Below, in pieces: positions 27,576-35,605 of a stretch of 64,000 nt of DNA (its first letter is position 1; the number at the start of each line of letters is the position of its first letter). A program made the position numbers and the translations under genes. Under the pieces are notes generated by a model that worked only from the letters and a program-made list of their open reading frames with translations, searched no databases and was not told the DNA's origin. Source of the stretch: a bacterium (GTDB lineage Bacteria; Oederibacteriota; Muellerivitia; Muellerivitales; Muellerivitaceae); the NCBI GenBank assembly GCA_035549195.1, contig DASZRK010000076.1:1-64000 (forward strand). Reading direction: 5' to 3'.

Positions 27576-28091
27576 TTAGAACTTGAAACTCTTCAGGACA
27601 TCCCACCGCGGGTCTGCGGGAGGCTCCTGGCAATCACAAGACCCTAGGTTCAGGTCCTGACCGCAACAACCACACAACCCCCGGCAATCATCCTTGCAAA
27701 GCGCCCGCATGGGCACCGACAAAAGGACCGTCTGCCGGATCTGGTCCCCGATATCCAGGATATCGCCCTGGAAATAGACCACTTCCATCTCCCCTTCGGA
27801 GAATTCCTCGGCGCCCGGCATGTCTTCCGGCTGGGGCCTGTAATGGACCTCGAAGTAGGACTTGAAAGGGGTCTCGAACTCCCTCAGGCAACGGCCACAG
27901 GCCAAGAGCATCCGGCTTTTGACCCATCCCTTGGCCGAGATCATGTCCCCGTTCTTCGCCAATTCGCAATAAATGGCCAGGGGTTCCCGGTTCAACTCGG
28001 GGGTCAGCTCGATCCCAAGGGCTCGAGCCCACTCGGTCCTTTCCAGGACCAAGTCTTCCTGCTCCAAAGACCTTAATTCCACCTTCAGCAT
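27576..28091 (-). CDS. yceD: YceD/DUF177 family protein
   Basis: The 171-residue protein shows the DUF177 pattern: LLACGRCLREFETPF in the middle and LCKDDCRGLCGCCGQDLNLGSCDC near the end, with a Cys-rich probable metal site. YceD is almost always upstream of rpmF, and in some bacteria it has been linked to 23S rRNA maturation. It is the first gene of the long operon and follows a consensus promoter with a leader of about 90 bases. Confidence 0.92.
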   Translation of the reverse strand: MLKVELRSLEQEDLVLERTEWARALGIELTPELNREPLAIYCELAKNGDMISAKGWVKSRMLLACGRCLREFETPFKSYFEVHYRPQPEDMPGAEEFSEGEMEVVYFQGDILDIGDQIRQTVLLSVPMRALCKDDCRGLCGCCGQDLNLGSCDCQEPPADPRWDVLKSFKF

Positions 28092-28186
28092 CGGCCCTAG
28101 CCCCCGTCACCCCGAATGGAGGGGCCAAGATCCGTTAGCCAAAAAAGCGTGAAAAACTAACATTCCGGCCCTCAAAAAGCAAACGA

Positions 28187-28216
28187 ATTATAGGAATCGC
28201 GTGGAAATGGTGTCAA
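28187..28216 (-). promoter_or_regulatory. Consensus promoter of the yceD-rpmF-plsX-fab operon
   Basis: On the minus strand a perfect TTGACA (complement of 28211-28216) and a perfect TATAAT (complement of 28187-28192) are 18 bases apart. The leader includes a GTTAG/CTAAC dyad with a long loop. This fits the main promoter of the eleven-gene operon ending with maf. Confidence 0.8.
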
Positions 28217-28235
28217 GGCAAAGGGCTGTAAATGG

Positions 28236-28724
28236 CTATTTCCGCCCCAAACGTTCACGGAGGGATCTTTCGACCGCAGCAGGCACGAAATCCTTCACGT
28301 CCCCGCCTAATTTGGCGACTTCTTTGATGGCGCTGGAGGAAATGAAAATGAACTTTTCGTTGGGGACCAAGAAGAGCACTTCCACCTTTTTATGAAGGCT
28401 CCGGTTGATCAAAGCCATCTGGAACTCATGTTCAAAGTCCGAAACGGCCCGCAAGCCCCTAAAAATGAAGTTCGCCTTGATCTCCTTGGCGTAATCGACC
28501 AAAAGCCCCTCGAAAGAAGAGACCTTGATCTTGGGCAAATGCTTGGTGGTCTTTCTCAAGAGTTCGACCCTTTCCTCGATGGAGAAAAGGACGTTCTTCG
28601 AGGGATTGGCGACCACCGCCATATAAAGCACGTCGCAAAGGCCAGCCGCCCTTTCGGCGATATCCAAATGGCCATTGGTCACTGGGTCGAAGGAACCGGG
28701 GTAAAGACCAATCTTTTTAGGCAT
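28236..28724 (-). CDS. coaD: Phosphopantetheine adenylyltransferase
   Basis: CoaD adenylates 4'-phosphopantetheine in coenzyme A synthesis. The 162-residue protein starts KKIGLYPGSFDPVTNGHLDI with the TxGH nucleotidyltransferase motif. It has FRGLRAVSDFEHEFQMALIN and the second signature FISSSAIKEVAKLGGDV. Length is normal. The ATG at 28724 overlaps the end of rsmD by eight bases; rsmD-coaD is a common pair. Confidence 0.97.
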   Translation of the reverse strand: MPKKIGLYPGSFDPVTNGHLDIAERAAGLCDVLYMAVVANPSKNVLFSIEERVELLRKTTKHLPKIKVSSFEGLLVDYAKEIKANFIFRGLRAVSDFEHEFQMALINRSLHKKVEVLFLVPNEKFIFISSSAIKEVAKLGGDVKDFVPAAVERSLRERLGRK

Positions 28725-29316
28725 TTCGCTCTTTCTCCCCAGCCAGGGGGGGCTCTTCCCTTTTAAAGAGGGAGAGATAAGTATCCCCATACTTCTTTTG
28801 GCGGACCAAGGAATAGGGAAATTCTCCCGCGAGCTCCGTGTCTCCCGCACCATGCTCCACCGCGAAGATCCCACCCTCTTTCAAGATGGGATACTGCATC
28901 AATAAGTGTTGGAGCTGTTTCAGGACACCTTTTTCATAGGGCGGGTCGGCCAGTAGGATATCAAAACTCTTACCCTCCTGATGGAGCAAATAAAAGGCCC
29001 TGGCCACATCGGACGACAGGACACGGGCATTTTCGACCGGTTTGCGCGGGTTTATCCCGAAACTCTGAAGGTTCTCGTAGATGAGCTTGAGGCTGTCCGG
29101 GGCCTTTTCGACGAAGACCACCTCGCGCGCGCCACGGCTCAAGGCCTCGATCCCCAGATTTCCGGTCCCGGCATAGAAGTCCACAACGGAACAACCGGCG
29201 ACCGGTTCGAGCATATTGAAAAGGGCGCCCTTCACCTTGTCCGAAGTCGGCCGGATCCGCATGTTCTTGGGCGCCTTGACCGAACGACTTTTATATTTGC
29301 CGGCAATGATTCGCAT
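28717..29316 (-). CDS. rsmD: 16S rRNA (guanine-966-N2)-methyltransferase
   Basis: RsmD methylates G966 of 16S rRNA. The 199-residue protein starts MRIIAGKYKSRSVKAP. It has RIRPTSDKVKGALFNML, the SAM-binding VVDFYAGTGNLGIEALSRGA, and the catalytic DPPY in ILLADPPYEKG. The ATG at 29316 lies after the recG stop at 29324; longer readings overlap recG. Confidence 0.96.
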   Translation of the reverse strand: MRIIAGKYKSRSVKAPKNMRIRPTSDKVKGALFNMLEPVAGCSVVDFYAGTGNLGIEALSRGAREVVFVEKAPDSLKLIYENLQSFGINPRKPVENARVLSSDVARAFYLLHQEGKSFDILLADPPYEKGVLKQLQHLLMQYPILKEGGIFAVEHGAGDTELAGEFPYSLVRQKKYGDTYLSLFKREEPPLAGEKERNA

Positions 29317-29323
29317 ATTTTCC

Positions 29324-31717
29324 CTATGAGATCTGGGCCAAGTCCAACAAACCCCTGTACCGGGACTCAAGCCGTTCTCGCAATGACTTATTCTCACTTC
29401 TTTTAAGTCCGGGGTCGATATCGGCGATCTCCAGGGCTTTCTTCCGGGCCTCCTCGACCACATCCACGTCCCTTTTCAGGTCGACCAGCCCGCCCTCCCT
29501 ACGCCCGGACTGGGCCACCCCGAATATCTCGCCCGGTCCCCGCATTTTGAGGTCCACTTCCGACAGTTTAAAGCCATCCAAGGTCGAAACCATGGTCTTC
29601 ATGCGTTGGACCGCGTCGCTGGAGATGATCGGCGAGGTGACCAGGTAGCAATAGGCCTGGTTGCCGCCCCGCCCCACTCTTCCCCGCAACTGGTGGAGTT
29701 GGGCCAGACCGAACCTTTCGGCGTGCTCCACAACGATCATGGTGGCGTCCGGGATGTCGATGCCGACCTCCACCACGGTCGTGGCGACCAGCATTTGCAA
29801 TTCCCTGTTCCGAAAGGCGGCCATGACCGATTCCTTCTCTTCTTTTTTCATCTTGCCGTGCAGGAGACCGATCTTGAACCCATGAAAGACCTCTTTTTGG
29901 AAATGCTGGTGCATCTGGACGGCCGATCGTAGGAAGGTCTTGGATTCCTCGACCACCGGGAAAACCCAAAAAACCTGTTCCCCCTTGAGCATCCTCTCCT
30001 TGGCGAAAACATAAACTTCGCTCTTTTGGCCCTCGTTCTTCCAGAAGGTCTTGATGTTCTTTTTCCCCTGCGGGAACTCGTCCAAGACAGAAAGGTCCGT
30101 GTCCCCATACTCGGTCAAGACCAGGGCCCGGGGGAACGGGGTCGCCGTCATCATGAGGCAATCGGGCCACTTACCCTTGGTCTCCAGGGCCGCCCGCTGC
30201 ATGACCCCGAACTTGTGCCGTTCGTCGATGACCATGAACCCCAGGTTCTTGAAGCGGACCTGGTCCACTAAAAGGGCATGGGTCCCGACCGCCACATCCG
30301 CTCGGCCCTCTTCGACCGCCGCCAAGGCTTCCCGCTTTTCCTTGGCTTTCATATCGCTTGTCAAAAGACAGGTCCTCAAACCGGTGGGAGCGAGGATGCT
30401 TTCAAGGTTCTGGAAATGCTGGCGGGCCAGGATCTCGGTGGGGGCCATGAAGGCGCTTTGGACCCCCGAATCGGCCGCGTAAAGGAAAGCGATGGCCGCC
30501 ACTAGGGTCTTGCCGCTCCCCACGTCCCCTTGTAAAAGCCGGTTCATGGGATGGGGTTTTGCCAGGTCTTCCCGGATCTCTTTCAAGACCCGTTTCTGCG
30601 CACCCGTTGGTGGAAAGGGGATGCTCTTTCGGAAGCAGAGTACCCGCTCCCCCTCGAAGAGGTACCGGCGTCCCTTTTTCCGTTTCTCGATGGCCTTGCG
30701 TTTCAAAAGCAGGAATGTCTGCAAGGTCAAAAGCTCATCGAAAGCCAGCCGTTTTCGGGCCCGTTCAAAAGCTTCCAGGCTCTCTGGGTGATGGATCTGA
30801 AGGACGGCCTCCCGGAAACCCAGACCCCCAAAGGCGCTTCCCTCCCGAGTCTCCATTGGCAAGACATCCCCGTACCGGGCCAGCACCCCGTCGATGAGAT
30901 TCCGCCAGAAGGCTTGGGTCAGGGTCGAGGTCGCGGGATAGAAGGTCAAGACCTTTCCCGACTTCAGCACCTCCTCTTCCACGGGCTCAAGGAACTCAAA
31001 GGTCCCATTGCTACCGACGACCTGTTTTCCCCACTTGCTGATCTGGGGTGTCTCATGCAAAAGAACCCATCGGCCATTGGTCAGGTCCCTTTTAAGATAA
31101 GGGCGATTGAACCAGACCCAGCTCAAATGGCCGCTGGAGTCTTGGAGGACCGTTTTGACCATGCTCCGGGGCCCCCGCCGTTGTTCGGAGATGCTATTGA
31201 TACGGGCCAAAATGAAATAAGGCTCTTCCCGGTTGGAACATTGGGCGATGGGGGTCAAGGAGGCTCCATTCACGGCCCACTTGGGGGAATAGAGGAGAAG
31301 GTCCCTCACCGTCTTGAGTCCGGTCAGTTGGAACGCCCGATGTTTATCCTTGGGGACCAGGGGCAAAAGCGGATCGTCCAGGTTGGAGCCGTTCTCAGAC
31401 TTGGCGGTCAGGGTCGCTTCCTTGGGGACCCTCCCGATCCACCGCTCGATCCCGGCGAGGCTCTCCCCGATCAAAGCCTCCCTTTCTTCCTTCTGCAGGG
31501 TCATGTACTGGGAAAACTGCCGCCGCAACCCCAACAGGAAGCCCTCGAATTCCTTGTTTACCTCCCAGGGGAAAGGACCCCGGGACAAAAGTTCCTGACA
31601 TTCATGGAGAATATAACGGTCCAGCCCCTTGAGGACCGAGCGGTTCCCGAACCCTTGCTTTTGTTCCAAACGGAGGGGTTTCAACCAATTTTCCATCTGC
31701 TTTCGGATCGGGGGCAT
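29324..31717 (-). CDS. recG: ATP-dependent DNA helicase RecG
   Basis: RecG remodels stalled replication forks and recombination intermediates. The 797-residue protein has an N-terminal helical extension (about 1-110) and the wedge/OB domain (about 115-330). The helicase core has Walker A GDVGSGKTLVAA, motif VGTHALL, the DEAD-box motif read as DERHKFG (usually DEQHRFG), TATPFPR and QLRGRVGRGG. The Gln-to-Arg change in the DExH box is unusual. The recG-rsmD-coaD order is common. Confidence 0.96.
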   Translation of the reverse strand: MPPIRKQMENWLKPLRLEQKQGFGNRSVLKGLDRYILHECQELLSRGPFPWEVNKEFEGFLLGLRRQFSQYMTLQKEEREALIGESLAGIERWIGRVPKEATLTAKSENGSNLDDPLLPLVPKDKHRAFQLTGLKTVRDLLLYSPKWAVNGASLTPIAQCSNREEPYFILARINSISEQRRGPRSMVKTVLQDSSGHLSWVWFNRPYLKRDLTNGRWVLLHETPQISKWGKQVVGSNGTFEFLEPVEEEVLKSGKVLTFYPATSTLTQAFWRNLIDGVLARYGDVLPMETREGSAFGGLGFREAVLQIHHPESLEAFERARKRLAFDELLTLQTFLLLKRKAIEKRKKGRRYLFEGERVLCFRKSIPFPPTGAQKRVLKEIREDLAKPHPMNRLLQGDVGSGKTLVAAIAFLYAADSGVQSAFMAPTEILARQHFQNLESILAPTGLRTCLLTSDMKAKEKREALAAVEEGRADVAVGTHALLVDQVRFKNLGFMVIDERHKFGVMQRAALETKGKWPDCLMMTATPFPRALVLTEYGDTDLSVLDEFPQGKKNIKTFWKNEGQKSEVYVFAKERMLKGEQVFWVFPVVEESKTFLRSAVQMHQHFQKEVFHGFKIGLLHGKMKKEEKESVMAAFRNRELQMLVATTVVEVGIDIPDATMIVVEHAERFGLAQLHQLRGRVGRGGNQAYCYLVTSPIISSDAVQRMKTMVSTLDGFKLSEVDLKMRGPGEIFGVAQSGRREGGLVDLKRDVDVVEEARKKALEIADIDPGLKRSENKSLRERLESRYRGLLDLAQIS

Positions 31718-31753
31718 GGGGACCTTGCAGGGGGGCGAATGGCTTAAAAAGGC

Positions 31754-31783
31754 TTGTTTAAAAGAAAAACCTCCGCCTATAAT
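31754..31783 (+). promoter_or_regulatory. rpmB promoter
   Basis: TTGTTT (31754-31759) and a perfect TATAAT (31778-31783) are 18 bases apart, 31 bases before the rpmB ATG. The bases after the -10 box (TATAATGCGC) match the parvulin-gene promoter at 18879. Confidence 0.7.
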
Positions 31784-31814
31784 GCGCGGCTAGTTTACCA
31801 AGAGGAGATTTTTT

Positions 31815-32063
31815 ATGGCTCAAGTTTGTGACATCTGTTCCAAGGGGCCCATCAAGGCCCGCAAGATCACCCGCCGCGGTAAGTCCAAGAAAGAGGGCGG
31901 GATCGGGTTGAACATCACCGGCGTTCACCTGCGCCGCCAAATGCCCAATCTGCAGACCATCCGCGCCATCGTGGACGGTCGTCCACAGCGCATCCTGGTC
32001 TGCACCCGTTGCCTGCGTTCGGGCAAGGTCCAAAAGCGCCAGCCGGTCCGAAAGGCGTCCTGA
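31815..32063 (+). CDS. rpmB: 50S ribosomal protein L28
   Basis: The 82-residue basic protein has the L28 pattern with cysteine pairs (CDIC near the start and CTRC near the end), RRGKSKKEGGIGLNITGVHLRRQMPNLQ and VCTRCLRSGKVQ. A GAGGAG ribosome site precedes the ATG. It is monocistronic on the plus strand between divergent recG and a convergent lipoprotein gene, with its own promoter and terminator. Confidence 0.97.
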   Translation: MAQVCDICSKGPIKARKITRRGKSKKEGGIGLNITGVHLRRQMPNLQTIRAIVDGRPQRILVCTRCLRSGKVQKRQPVRKAS

Positions 32064-32085
32064 CGTACCTTTAAGAACCAAAAAA

Positions 32086-32117
32086 GCCGTCCCACCGAGG
32101 TGGGGCGGCTTTTTTTA
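32086..32117 (+). terminator. Rho-independent terminator, probably bidirectional
   Basis: An 11-bp GC-rich stem (GCCGTCCCACC with GGTGGGGCGGC) and short loop are followed by eight T residues. A run of A residues on the left gives a T tract for the opposite strand too, so it can end both rpmB and the convergent lipoprotein transcript. Confidence 0.9.
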
Positions 32118-32131
32118 TGCCCAAATGGCGG

Positions 32132-32551
32132 TCAGCGGAGCGCCCGGCCCCGGTATTTCCAACCGTTCCCGTTCCAGGTCCAAAGGAACGTCTCGTTCGA
32201 GAAGCTTTCCACGCTTCCCGATTGGAAGGTCCAGGTCAATTTGACCTTGGCCGTGCCGTCATTCACCCAGGCCATGGAGGACACCTGGGCGTTGGTCAGG
32301 GTGCCATCCTGGACCCAGCTTTGGGTGATCTGTTGCTTCAACTGGTCCCCCCCGGGGATGCTTCCATCGGTCCAGCGGAAGGCCTCGGTCCAATTGCCCT
32401 GGAGAACCGCCGCCGAAAAGGAATCCACGGTCTGTTTGAGTGCCTGTTCCCGGGCGACCTTTTCCTCGGGCGACAAGGAGCAACCAGCCAACAGGACCAG
32501 CAGTCCGATCAGAAAGAACGGTTTCGGGAAAAAAGATCGGTCCATCGTCAT
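32132..32551 (-). CDS. Small lipoprotein
   Basis: The 139-residue protein has a lipoprotein signal (FFLIGLLVLLAGCS, Cys24 in the lipobox LAGC). It then has a globular domain of about 110 residues (QALKQTVDSFSAAVLQGNWTEAF to FLWTWNGNGWKYRGRAL), which looks like an NTF2/SnoaL-like or DUF4878-type fold by pattern. No catalytic residues can be named. The ATG overlaps the rpiB stop by four bases (ATGA), so it is coupled to the rpiB operon. Confidence 0.75.
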   Translation of the reverse strand: MTMDRSFFPKPFFLIGLLVLLAGCSLSPEEKVAREQALKQTVDSFSAAVLQGNWTEAFRWTDGSIPGGDQLKQQITQSWVQDGTLTNAQVSSMAWVNDGTAKVKLTWTFQSGSVESFSNETFLWTWNGNGWKYRGRALR

Positions 32552-33006
32552 CCCTGGTTCGAATTCTTTTTTTCCAGGTCGGTGATCTCACCCACCCGGC
32601 GAACATGGCGTTCTTCCTTGCTGAACGGGGTTTCCAACCAAACATCGGCCATTTTCAGGTTCGCCTCGACGGGCAATTCACGGCCCGCCAGGGAAAGGAC
32701 GTTCGAATCGTTATGGGACCGCGTCTGCTGGGCCATCTTTTCGGTGAAGACCAGGGCCGCCCGGACACCCGGGACCTTGTTGGCCACGATGGACATGCCG
32801 ATCCCGTTGCCACAGACCAGGATGCCCCGTTCCACTTCACCGGTCGCGACCGCCCCAGCGACCTTTTCGCCGAACAACGGATAATCGCTGGGCTGGGCGT
32901 CATAGGCGCCGAAATCCTCCACCTTGTGACCCTTTTCTTGTAGGTGTTTCACCAGGGCCTGCTTGAGGTCAAAACCGGCATGATCCGAACCGATGGCGAT
33001 CTTCAT
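32548..33006 (-). CDS. rpiB: Ribose 5-phosphate isomerase B
   Basis: RpiB interconverts ribose 5-phosphate and ribulose 5-phosphate. The 152-residue sequence starts KIAIGSDHAGFDLKQ, with DYPLFGEKVAGAV. The catalytic Cys is in CGNGIGMSIVANK (Asn where Thr is usual) and the phosphate-binding RSHNDSNVLSLAGR follows. It sits downstream of the arginine-phosphatase and tsaC genes, the same order as ywlC-ywlE-ywlF in Bacillus. Confidence 0.95.
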   Translation of the reverse strand: MKIAIGSDHAGFDLKQALVKHLQEKGHKVEDFGAYDAQPSDYPLFGEKVAGAVATGEVERGILVCGNGIGMSIVANKVPGVRAALVFTEKMAQQTRSHNDSNVLSLAGRELPVEANLKMADVWLETPFSKEERHVRRVGEITDLEKKNSNQG

Positions 33007-33020
33007 TATCCGTTCCCTCG

Positions 33021-33473
33021 TTAGTTCTTTAGGCGGTCCAACGACCTTAAAAGATATCCTTCGATCTGATCCAATGCCGCTTGATAGGCCTCGACCGGCT
33101 GTCCCACCGGGTCCTCCACGTCCGTCATTCCTTCTCCGGCCAATTCCGAGAGGACCAAGACCTTGGGCTCGAGCGCGGGCATCTTCTTGACGATCATTTC
33201 CTTATGTTTAGCCGTCATGGTGAGGATCAGGTCGCTTTCCATCACCAGGTTCTTGCCCAGCGGTTGGGTCTGATGCCCGGAGATATCCACATCCTTGGTC
33301 CGACAAGCTTCCACGGCTTCCGGGGCCACGGGCAAGCCGGCAAAGGCCGCCAACCCGGCCGACCGGACCTCCAGATCCAGCCCCTGGTCCTTGGCCATTT
33401 TTTTCAAGAGGCCCTCGGCCATCGGGCTACGGCAGGTATTCCCGGTGCAGACAAAGAGGACCTTTTTAGCCAC
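33021..33473 (-). CDS. ywlE: Low-molecular-weight protein phosphatase, probable protein-arginine phosphatase (YwlE type)
   Basis: The 150-residue protein has the phosphatase loop VCTGNTCRSPMAEG (nucleophile Cys9, Arg15) and the general-acid region DVEDPVGQPVEAY. The loop has Thr13 where tyrosine phosphatases of this family usually have Ile. In Bacillus YwlE the matching Thr makes the enzyme specific for phospho-arginine. Together with mcsB, mcsA and clpC at 58692-62878, this suggests it reverses McsB phosphorylation. The tsaC-ywlE-rpiB gene order supports orthology. Activity is inferred, not shown. Confidence 0.85.
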   Translation of the reverse strand: MAKKVLFVCTGNTCRSPMAEGLLKKMAKDQGLDLEVRSAGLAAFAGLPVAPEAVEACRTKDVDISGHQTQPLGKNLVMESDLILTMTAKHKEMIVKKMPALEPKVLVLSELAGEGMTDVEDPVGQPVEAYQAALDQIEGYLLRSLDRLKN

Positions 33474-33488
33474 CGGGGACCGCCCGTT

Positions 33489-34154
33489 TTATTCTTGGAT
33501 GAGTTGGGCCAGGAGTCCTTCGACCCGGGCGACTTCCTCTTTGGAAACGCAGCCGGTGCGGACGATATTGAGGTGTTTGCGGTCGAATTTCGCGATGGCG
33601 GTCTCCCCACCCAGGGGGCACACGCCCGCGTCCAGGGCGGCGTCCACCTTTTCCAGGATCTCCGGGTCCACTTCATCGAACCGCACCGGACTTTTCCCGC
33701 CTGAAAGATTGGCGCTGGAAACGGCCAGGGTATCTCCCGCGGTCCGCAAAAGTTCCAGGGCAATGCCGTGGTCCGGGCAACGAAGGGCGATGGTCCCGTC
33801 CGGTCCCACGCCTCCCTGCGCCAGTTGGACCCTGGCGCGAGTGATCAGGGTCCAAGGACCGGGCCAGATCTTCTTGAGGATATCCAGGTCCTTTTCCTTG
33901 AAATCCGCGATCTCCAAGGCCACCTCGGGCCGTGAAATGAGGATCGACAGGGACTGGTTCAGGGGCCGGTCCTTGATCTGGAAGATGCGTTTCAGGGCGT
34001 CCGGCTTCTTCACCGAACAACCGATGTCATAGACCGTATCGGTCGGGAAAACGGCGATACCGCCTTCCTTGATGACCTTGGCCACTTGCTGGAGGTTCGC
34101 CGGGGTATAAGGCAATGATTTGATGTTGGTTTTTTCGCCCATGGTATTTTCCAT
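33489..34154 (-). CDS. tsaC: L-threonylcarbamoyladenylate synthase
   Basis: TsaC/Sua5 (YwlC) makes threonylcarbamoyl-AMP for the t6A37 modification of ANN-decoding tRNAs. The 221-residue protein has the YrdC fold signatures: GGIAVFPTDTVYDIGC, IKDRPLNQSLSILI, WPGPWTLI, IALRCPDHGIALELL and SSANLSGG. It is the YrdC-domain length with little of the Sua5 extension. The start may be this ATG or the one four codons downstream at 34142; neither has a strong ribosome site. Confidence 0.92.
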   Translation of the reverse strand: MENTMGEKTNIKSLPYTPANLQQVAKVIKEGGIAVFPTDTVYDIGCSVKKPDALKRIFQIKDRPLNQSLSILISRPEVALEIADFKEKDLDILKKIWPGPWTLITRARVQLAQGGVGPDGTIALRCPDHGIALELLRTAGDTLAVSSANLSGGKSPVRFDEVDPEILEKVDAALDAGVCPLGGETAIAKFDRKHLNIVRTGCVSKEEVARVEGLLAQLIQE

Positions 34155-34302
34155 ACTAGGTTTTATGTGCCTTCCGCCCGACTCGACCGTCCCGTCAATT
34201 TTCTCAGAAAAAAGGCGTTTTTTCAGCTGATTTTAAAAAAAGATGGGACATCACAAGAAGGATTTCCAGTGCCTAAAAGCCGGATCGCCTTGGCGGTTTC
34301 GG

Positions 34303-35580
34303 TCAGATCTTGCGCTCCAGAGCTCTCCAACCGATATCCTTGCGGAACTGGGCTCCTTGGAAATGGATCCTTTCCACCCCCCGATAAGCCGCGGACAGGG
34401 CGGCACGGATATCGTCCCCCAAACCCGTCACGCAAAGGACCCGTCCGCCCGAGGTCAGGACCTTGTCGCCGTCCTGAACGGTCCCCGCATGATAAACGTA
34501 GGCATCGCCGAGGCTGGCCGCCTCTTCAAGACCTTGGATCTCCGTCCCCTTGGGGTAAGGCCCTGGATAACCCGACGCGGCCATCACTACACAAGCTGCG
34601 GGCCGCTCATCCCATTCGATCTTCAAATGCGACAACTTTCCCTGGGCCACCGCCAGACAAATGTTCACGAAATCGGTCTTGAGCCGGGGCAAGACCACCT
34701 GGGTTTCCGGGTCCCCGAACCGGCAGTTGTATTCGATGACCTTGGGACCGTCCCGGGTGATCATGAGGCCTGCGTAAAGGACTCCCCGGTAAGTAATTCC
34801 CCGTTTTTTTAATCCCGCTAAGGTGGGTTTGAATATCCTCTCCAGGATCACCGTATCCAGTTCCGGGGTCACCACAGGCGCGGGGGAATAGGCCCCCATC
34901 CCTCCCGTATTGGGCCCCTTGTCGCCATCGAATATTCTTTTGTGGTCCTGGGCACTCACCATGGGGACGATCGATTCCCCATCCACGAAGGCAAGAATGG
35001 AAGCTTCTTCCCCATCCAGGAATTCCTCGATAACGACCTTGTTCCCGGCCTCGCCAAAGACCTTCTTCCCCATGGCCTCCTGGAGGGCTTCCTCGGCTTG
35101 GGTCGAGGTTTCACAGACCGTCACCCCCTTTCCGGCCGCCAAACCATCCGCTTTGACGACGATGGGGGCCCCTTCCTTGCGCACATAGGCGAGGGCTGCC
35201 GCCAGATCGGAAAAAGTGGCGGCCTTCGCCGTCGGTATCCCGTTGTCGAGCAAAAGTTGTTTGGTGAAATCCTTGCTTCCTTCCATTTGGGCCCCATCCC
35301 TCGTGGGTCCGAAGACCTGGAAACCTTCTCGGATGAGCTCATCGGCCAGGCCCATGCAAAGAGGAACCTCGGGACCAATGACCACCAGGTTGGGTTTGTG
35401 GTCCTTGCACCATTTCACAAGGCCAGGAATATCTTCTGCCTTGAGAGGAACACACTCGGCTAATTGGGCGATGCCAGCGTTGCCTGGGGCGCAAAAGAGT
35501 TTTGGTTGTCGTTTTGACTTGGAGAGGGCGTGGCAAAGCGCATGTTCGCGCCCGCCGGAACCTACGACCAGGATGTCCAA
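34303..35580 (-). CDS. purD: Phosphoribosylamine-glycine ligase
   Basis: PurD adds glycine to phosphoribosylamine in the second purine step. The 425-residue ATP-grasp protein starts ILVVGSGGREHAL. It has APGNAGI, VVIGPEVPL, VVKADGLAAGKGV, EEFLDGEEASILAFVDG, DHKRIFDGDKGPNTGGMGAYSPAP and YNCRFGDPETQ, all signature segments. It follows purH on the same strand. Confidence 0.97.
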   Translation of the reverse strand: MDILVVGSGGREHALCHALSKSKRQPKLFCAPGNAGIAQLAECVPLKAEDIPGLVKWCKDHKPNLVVIGPEVPLCMGLADELIREGFQVFGPTRDGAQMEGSKDFTKQLLLDNGIPTAKAATFSDLAAALAYVRKEGAPIVVKADGLAAGKGVTVCETSTQAEEALQEAMGKKVFGEAGNKVVIEEFLDGEEASILAFVDGESIVPMVSAQDHKRIFDGDKGPNTGGMGAYSPAPVVTPELDTVILERIFKPTLAGLKKRGITYRGVLYAGLMITRDGPKVIEYNCRFGDPETQVVLPRLKTDFVNICLAVAQGKLSHLKIEWDERPAACVVMAASGYPGPYPKGTEIQGLEEAASLGDAYVYHAGTVQDGDKVLTSGGRVLCVTGLGDDIRAALSAAYRGVERIHFQGAQFRKDIGWRALERKI

Positions 35581-35605
35581 GTTCTCCCCCTGAAACGATG
35601 GTCGG

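Noticed and set aside
28092-28216. FapR-type operator in the yceD-fab leader
   Set aside because: A TTAG...CTAA pair exists, but the spacing is much wider than the known FapR site and no fapR gene is in view.
30551-31747. 398-codon plus-strand open frame
   Set aside because: It is antisense to the N-terminal half of recG and carries no domain pattern.
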